64,000 bases of DNA from Datisca glomerata. Its lineage: Eukaryota > Streptophyta > Magnoliopsida > Cucurbitales > Datiscaceae. A program made the translations under genes and the position numbers. The notes below the pieces were generated by a model that saw only the letters and a list, made by a program, of their open reading frames with translations, did no database searches and was not told the origin of the DNA. The stretch covers positions 619,267 through 683,266 of the forward strand of contig QANY01008278.1 of assembly GCA_003255025.1 (NCBI GenBank), given 5' to 3'. Numbering within the stretch: position 1 is the first letter of the stretch; each line of letters begins with the position of its first letter. Shown one piece after another: positions 59,347 to 64,000 of this stretch.

Positions 59347-59680
59347 GATTCTTAAACACTTCGGCCGAACCCTACGGTCAAGGCAACTAAGACCCTTGGG
59401 CTTTTCAAAGTGGAAGCGAACCTGAGGGCCAACAAATCGTACCCTACGGACATGAAAATTCTTAAACACTTAGGACGAACCCCAAGACAAGGCAACTAAG
59501 ACGCTCAGGCTCTTCAAAGTAGGATCAAACTCGAGGGCCAATAAACCGTACCCCACGATCATGCTAATTCTTAAACTCTTTTGTCGTACGCCATCGTCAT
59601 TACCAATATAACCTTCGGGCTTCTCAAGGTCGAAATGAACCTAGGAAGCCGCAGACCTACCCCATGACTTATCAACACAC
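59347..59680 (+). repeat. Tandem repeat, about 110-bp unit, three copies
   Basis: Units start at about 59347, 59457 and 59568 with ATTCTTAAAC(A/T)CTT and share CAAGGCAACTAAGAC, GGGC-TTTTCAAAG and GAGGGCCAA(C/T)A, then CGTACCC(T/C)AC. The third is more diverged. They lie between integrase and the antisense ORF. Confidence 0.7.
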
Positions 59681-59975
59681 TTTAGCCTGAATCGGCTATG
59701 GCAATGGTCCATGCTAGGGGAGCAGGATGAGTCATTACTAAGACCCTAATAAATGAAGTGCAAAATCAATGCATAAAGAAACAAAATTATAATTGATATT
59801 CATAAAAGTCAGCAAACATCATATGTTCCATTTATATATTCTCATATGTCCCATTACCATTACATCTTACAAAAAAAAGTATTTACTGAAGATCAAGTTG
59901 GGGAAGAATGAGGAGGAGAGATAACATACACTCTCGGGAGGAAACTGAGATCCAAAGAGTGGCAATGCTCCAAAA

Positions 59976-60593
59976 CTAACCTTTTGTTGTGGCTACACTA
60001 ACACTAAATTCTTCAAATAAACCAGAAATCTTGGTCGATTGAAACAAAACCAGATTCCATTCAGCTACCTCAGCACGCCTCCGAGCAGATCTAACCTCAG
60101 ACCTAACCTGTGATAACTCAACCTGCACCCTAGCAAGCTCCACTTTTGACCCTTTAACATCATCTTGGGCCTTAGCTAAAGTATCTTCTACCTTGGCTAG
60201 ATTGTCTTCTACCAAGGCTTGTTTAGCCCTGGCCTCTATAAATGCATGCTTAATAAGGAGGATCTCACGCTGCAGGTTCTGGATGGTGTTTTTGAGCTTA
60301 TTAATTTCCACTTGCTGCACTTTGAGCTCATCAGTAGCTTTCTGAAGGTTCATATCTTTCTCCCGTACCTGTGAGCAAAGAGCCTCAACCTCAACTAGGG
60401 CAGAACTCAAGTCATCACTATACGTATCACGCGTAATACGATAACCCTCGAGCTCTTGGGCCATCTGGGCATGTAGGCATTGTGTGGCCTCCAACTCCTC
60501 AATCAAGAGTGTAATGGCTTCAGTGTGTAGGCGTTGTGCAACCTCTAACTCCTCTGCATGCTCACGGAGGACCACCTCTAACTCCATATCCAA
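59976..60593 (-). CDS. Antisense ORF of Tat element: coiled-coil protein part
   Basis: The longest uninterrupted frame of the right flank, 205 residues, almost entirely heptad-like coiled coil rich in Glu, Gln, Leu, Lys and Ala (for example EELEVAQRLHTEAITLLIEEL and LQKATDELKVQQVEINKL in parts). It contains repeated LAKVEDTLAKAQ-type units. It is transcribed opposite to gag-pol. Additional antisense ORFs of unknown function have been described in Tat-lineage elements. It is probably the 3' part of a longer gene whose upstream pieces lie at 60840-62900, so it is unlikely to be an independent gene. Confidence 0.5.
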   Translation of the reverse strand: MDMELEVVLREHAEELEVAQRLHTEAITLLIEELEATQCLHAQMAQELEGYRITRDTYSDDLSSALVEVEALCSQVREKDMNLQKATDELKVQQVEINKLKNTIQNLQREILLIKHAFIEARAKQALVEDNLAKVEDTLAKAQDDVKGSKVELARVQVELSQVRSEVRSARRRAEVAEWNLVLFQSTKISGLFEEFSVSVATTKG

Positions 60594-60839
60594 ACAGGAA
60601 ATCTCATCAAATTTCCCTATACCGCGACCCCCCAGCTCATTGGTGAGGTCCCTAATCTAAGACTTGAGTGACTCATTTTCTTTGATGACAAAGGACCTAT
60701 CCTCCTCAACTCGCTTGGCCGATATACAAGCACCATCAAGGTCAGCCTTGAGTTGAGCCTTGCGTTACTCCAACAGAGCACATGCCATAGATATGATACA
60801 TGAGATAAATATCTGTCATTAAAGCTTACTAAAGACAAT

Positions 60840-62900
60840 TTAAATTAAAGAAAAAGAAAGAATATAAAGATCAACCTGTGTGAAGGTAGCAACACTACTG
60901 GAAGAGGGACCTTGGTCACCCAACTCTAATAGCCCCAAGGCCACGTCAACTGTGAATCGCTCCTTGTGCCTCTCCAAAAAAGTATCCATGCCAGCCCTCT
61001 TCCTAATGAGGAACTCATGGCTCCTGCCCTCATTGTGGTCGTCACTATCACAAATAATCACCTCAGGCAGTTCCTTACTCCTAGAGGGGCCAACACTCTC
61101 ATCAAAGGTAGCATCTCCTACAGACTCCCCAAAGCCTCTAATATCACAAATAAGAGTATAAGCGCCCATGTACACACTTATGGTATCTTCACCAAAATCA
61201 GGGAGACCCTTGAGGGCTGGGTTAACTCCACCAGAACCATGGCTTCTATCGGAACATTCCACCCATACAGCACTAGGACCCCCCAAATCAAAAGGCACTC
61301 AGCCATCAATGACCATCTCATCATGGGATGTTGGGACACTAGGAACCACCTCAGGATGAATCGTGCTGACATCGGGGCCTGTAACAGCTTCAAGTACCTC
61401 TTTCCCGCTGTCTTACGTGACAATGTCACCCTCATTCTCAGAAGAAACATTAGGTCTACCTCGGTGAAGGTGGTATGGAGTCTAGACCCAGAGGAGAAGG
61501 TGTCGCATTACTGGTAGAGATCTCTAAGTTTATCCATGTCATCTCCATCTACCCTCACCTTCTTCAGGAAAAAATTTGGTAAAGGCTCATTATACTCTCC
61601 ATGGGTGACCCTATGAGGTGAAGAAAAGCTATGTGAAGGTCTTGCAAAGCTGTAAAAATCTATAACTACGGGCTGAGGGAGACGGGTGACCCACCAAGGC
61701 CATCGGGGGTGTTGTTTACCTGTCAAGGGGCGTGAGATGGGCAACCAATGCCATCAGGAGTGTTGTCAGTCTGCTGGGGGGCATGGTAGGTTCCTCCAGA
61801 ACAGCTCCTGCTTTTTGACGTAGGGGACGGATCCCTAACCTTTCCCTCTTCCTCTTCTTAGATACATTCACCTACTTCTTGTCCTTAGATACACCTAAGG
61901 AAACCAAAACAAACATAAGATGCTTACTAAAAAGACATATGCAAAGACATAACAAAAAAGTAAGCCATGAATAGACAAGTTCTTTACAAAGTGTTAAAAG
62001 TATACCCCGAGGCATGCGGACAACGATTGTGAGCGACAACATCAATTTTACTAGGTTACGCTCATTTAGGATGTCCGAGTACCTTAGCCTCTCCGGCGGA
62101 ATCTGGAATGGCGATTCGATCTGCTTCAACATCAAGCTGTTTAACCTAGTGCGATAGCATTTTATCCCTACGTTCAGAAACACATAAGGAATAACTCCAA
62201 TTACTAAGTACATATTTGTATATACGTATAAATATGTTAAATGGAAATGAATTGGGCTCTCACCAGGAGTACGCAAAAGATCTGTGGGAGTAAACCCGTA
62301 AAGAACCTCCCATGATTCATCGAGAGAGGACCCTGCTCGTTTGGCCCACTCGCCACTAGCAAAAAATCAACTGTTCTTGGTTTCTCTGTTGTTGGATGGA
62401 AAATTAAGCACGAGTGCACTCGACTTCCCCCCACGAGGGCTCAAGTAAAATAGCCCCACTACTCCACGCTTGAGCTGGAATAGATCTTGTATTACCTTCA
62501 AATCAAGGGGAGCCTTAAGAACGACCATCCATATCATGTATACTCATTAAATGTTCCTCCAAAAGTTAGGAAGAAGCTAACATAGGGCACAAGTAACCTC
62601 CTGAGAGCTAGCCTCACTATATTAGGAAGGGGAAGCTGGAGCCAAACCTGAAAGTGGGACAGAAAAAAAAAAAGCAATCTCACCGTTAGGAGGGGCGCTG
62701 GCTAGCTCGCTGAGACAAGGGAGTCGTAGAGTGATTGAGTCAGGAATGAAATACTTCTCCCTAAGCTCATCGAGATGTTGGTGGCTAAATCTTGAAGGTG
62801 TGCTAGGCCTATAATATTTTTGCTCTACTCCACTCTCTACACCTGTAATGGGGGAAGGTAAAGTAGGGGACCAAGGAATAGGCGGTGATCTAAGCACCAT
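60840..62900 (-). pseudogene. Antisense ORF of Tat element: upstream pieces
   Basis: Broken minus-strand frames at 62622-62900, 62237-62434, 61872-62276, 61178-61744 and 60840-61298. The first contains LREKYFIPDSITLRLP and SAPPNGEIAFFF, and the second FHPTTEKPRTVDFLLVASGP. This resembles the plant transposon-associated protein in which an RE-Y-IP-SV-LR-P motif is followed by P-GEI-FY and later WK--FFFV. The part at 60840-61298 is acidic and Ser-rich. Some breaks may be introns. Function is unknown. Confidence 0.5.
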
Positions 62901-62927
62901 CTGGACGAACTTAGGGAGAAGTATACC
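62756..62927. repeat. Inverted repeat around an LTR-end copy
   Basis: Arms 62756-62788 and 62898-62927 share ATACTTCTCCCTAAG and its complement, plus the neighbouring bases. The loop (about 110 bp) contains an inverted copy of the LTR end at 53830-53919 (minus strand: CTACTTTACCTTCC, then TAGAGAGTGGAGTAGAG, then CCACCAACA). Confidence 0.7.
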
Positions 62928-62937
62928 CCTTTCAACT

Positions 62938-63040
62938 CACACATATTATCCATTTCTCTACTTTTTCCAAGAAGATATATATTGCTTTCATCTCTTCTCC
63001 TCACTTATCCAACCCAAACCTTCTTCAATCCTTCCTTTTG
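62938..63040 (+). repeat. Short LTR-related stretch at the right end of the Tat element
   Basis: Matches 52586-52690 and 52905-53000 (TTCTCTA-TTTT-CCAAGAAGA, CTCACTTATCCAACCCAAACCT), then diverges. It is the only visible trace of a 3' LTR. Confidence 0.6.
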
Positions 63041-63268
63041 TTCGAACCCTCACTAATCGACACCTAAACATTCATCTCTTCTCCTCATTGCTTTGTATCA
63101 TTCCTTCATTCCTTCTATTGCGTCCATCACTCGCCTTCTCCATGTTTCTGCAAAATCAACGCTTGAACTATGATCAGATAACTATACCAAGCTACTCAAA
63201 AGGACAATGCTATTGAACTTGAGCATGGTCGAGTGAAGGGATTGATACCACAACATTCAAAATATATA
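63041..63268. other. Unassigned stretch between two LTR elements
   Basis: No gene recognised. Pyrimidine-rich, continuing from the LTR-related block. Confidence 0.4.
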
Positions 63269-64000
63269 TGTAGATACCGTATTTTATCCGGCCTAATACA
63301 TGAAATATACATGTTTTATATTTTGGCTCTTTTAATAATCCAAGACTATGTGTATAATTTGAAAGCTAATCCAATACTAAAATAAGAAAAGTGGTCCAAA
63401 GACTAAAAAGTAAAAATTGAAAAAAGAAGACTAAAAAGTAAAAATTGAAAAAAAGGACTAAAAAATAAAACTTAAAAAAAGACTAAAAGTAAAAAAGGCA
63501 AACTCTAATTTTGCCTATAAATAGGGATGAAGTCTTCACTTAAGGGGAGGTCTTTTGGGGAGTAAAAAAAAAGGGGGAAGTCATTTTTTTGAGTGAGAAA
63601 GAGAGGGGTTGGAAAGAGAGGTGATTTTAGAGAGAGGAAGAAGTTCTATACTTCTATTATCTTCATCTTCTTTCCATTTCTTCTTCTCAAGGTAGTTTAT
63701 TTGTTTGGTACATTTGTTCATAATATATTTTATTCATCTCTTTTCTTCATATGAATGTAGTTGATATCTTTTATATTTTTTTATATACATAAGTGGATTG
63801 TTCATTCCCTATCATTTCTCCTCATTTAAATCTTAACATTTTAATTTTATGCTTTGATGATTTCTTTACAAATTGGATATTGAGATGTCTTTGTCATCAA
63901 CTTAATCAATGAGGATGATGATAAAGTTTTGAGGGGTGGAAAAATTAACCAAATGTGAATCAACCCTTTTAATGGGTTGAAAGTGTACATTTGATGCAAA
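63269..64000 (+). repeat. Start of another Ty3/gypsy LTR (runs off the window)
   Basis: Begins TGTAGATACCGTATTTTATCC, a typical plant gypsy LTR start. It includes a repeat of about 28 bp (GACTAAAAAGTAAAAATTGAAAAAA, four diverged copies, 63399-63500) and a TATA box TATAAATA at 63516-63523, after which a purine-rich leader follows. The end is outside the window. Confidence 0.6.
63516..63523 (+). promoter_or_regulatory. TATA box of the rightmost LTR
   Basis: TATAAATA in the context GCCTATAAATAGGG, about 250 bp into the LTR, the normal place for the U3 promoter. Confidence 0.55.

Larger units (their letters stand above)
52475..63040 (+). mobile_element. Ty3/gypsy retrotransposon of the Tat type
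   Basis: A 5' LTR ending at 53919 is followed by the primer site ATTGACGCCGTCTATTT, a changed form of the TTGGCGCCGTCTGTGGG seen in Tat elements. Then come gag, protease, reverse transcriptase, two RNase H domains and integrase on the plus strand, a tandem-repeat spacer, and a long ORF region on the opposite strand. The 3' LTR is represented only by a short related stretch at 62938-63040. All plus-strand frames contain stops. Confidence 0.8.

Noticed and set aside
1..64000. tRNA, rRNA or CRISPR features
   Set aside because: No cloverleaf, ribosomal motif or regularly spaced direct repeat array was seen; CRISPR is not expected in a plant nuclear genome.

Overview
The window is nuclear DNA from a flowering plant, probably a eudicot. 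It is AT-rich and crowded with nested transposable elements, and intact genes are few. Plant origin is shown by Ty1/copia and Ty3/gypsy LTR retrotransposons, CACTA and hAT transposons, a captured piece of the chloroplast-division gene CRUMPLED LEAF, and two plant-specific signalling genes. The species cannot be fixed from the sequence alone.

Only two loci look like functional host genes, and they form a divergent pair. On the minus strand at 23433-23822 is a small secreted cysteine-rich precursor of the RALF type. On the plus strand at 28729-31446 is a complete single-exon FERONIA-type (CrRLK1L) receptor kinase of 905 residues. RALF peptides are ligands of FERONIA-type receptors, so a ligand-like and a receptor-like gene lie head to head about 4.9 kb apart. 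This is the most interesting feature of the window, although binding between these two products is only an inference. The interval between them holds a (GA)n tract, an LTR-like block, a four-unit tandem repeat and a decayed LINE-type RNase H fragment.

Left flank (1-23.2 kb): an LTR end at 1-2167; two decayed hAT transposase copies in head-to-head orientation (about 2.2-3.1 kb minus, 13.1-14.6 kb plus); an 8.9-kb CACTA element (4228-13133) inserted at their junction with a 3-bp target duplication and carrying broken TNP2 and TNPD-like genes; a 2.4-kb non-autonomous CACTA-like element (16667-19045) carrying the first exon of CRUMPLED LEAF; an LTR-like block in minus orientation ending at 20410; and a 5'-truncated copia element whose 3' LTR reaches to within about 260 bp of the RALF-like gene.

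Right flank (31.7-64 kb): a long-terminal-inverted-repeat element (31756-38340) that has received a non-autonomous LTR element with three LTRs; a minus-strand Ty3/gypsy element (38341-49731) whose integrase is split by a copia insertion (39642-43866) bounded by a 6-bp direct repeat; a 1-kb foldback element (49948-50933); a solo LTR of the same gypsy family in opposite orientation (51593-52386); a plus-strand Tat-lineage gypsy element (about 52.5-63 kb) with two RNase H domains, a GC-rich minisatellite in its LTR and an antisense coiled-coil ORF; and the start of another LTR at 63269. Every transposon reading frame seen is interrupted, so the window reads as a small gene island between layers of dead mobile DNA.
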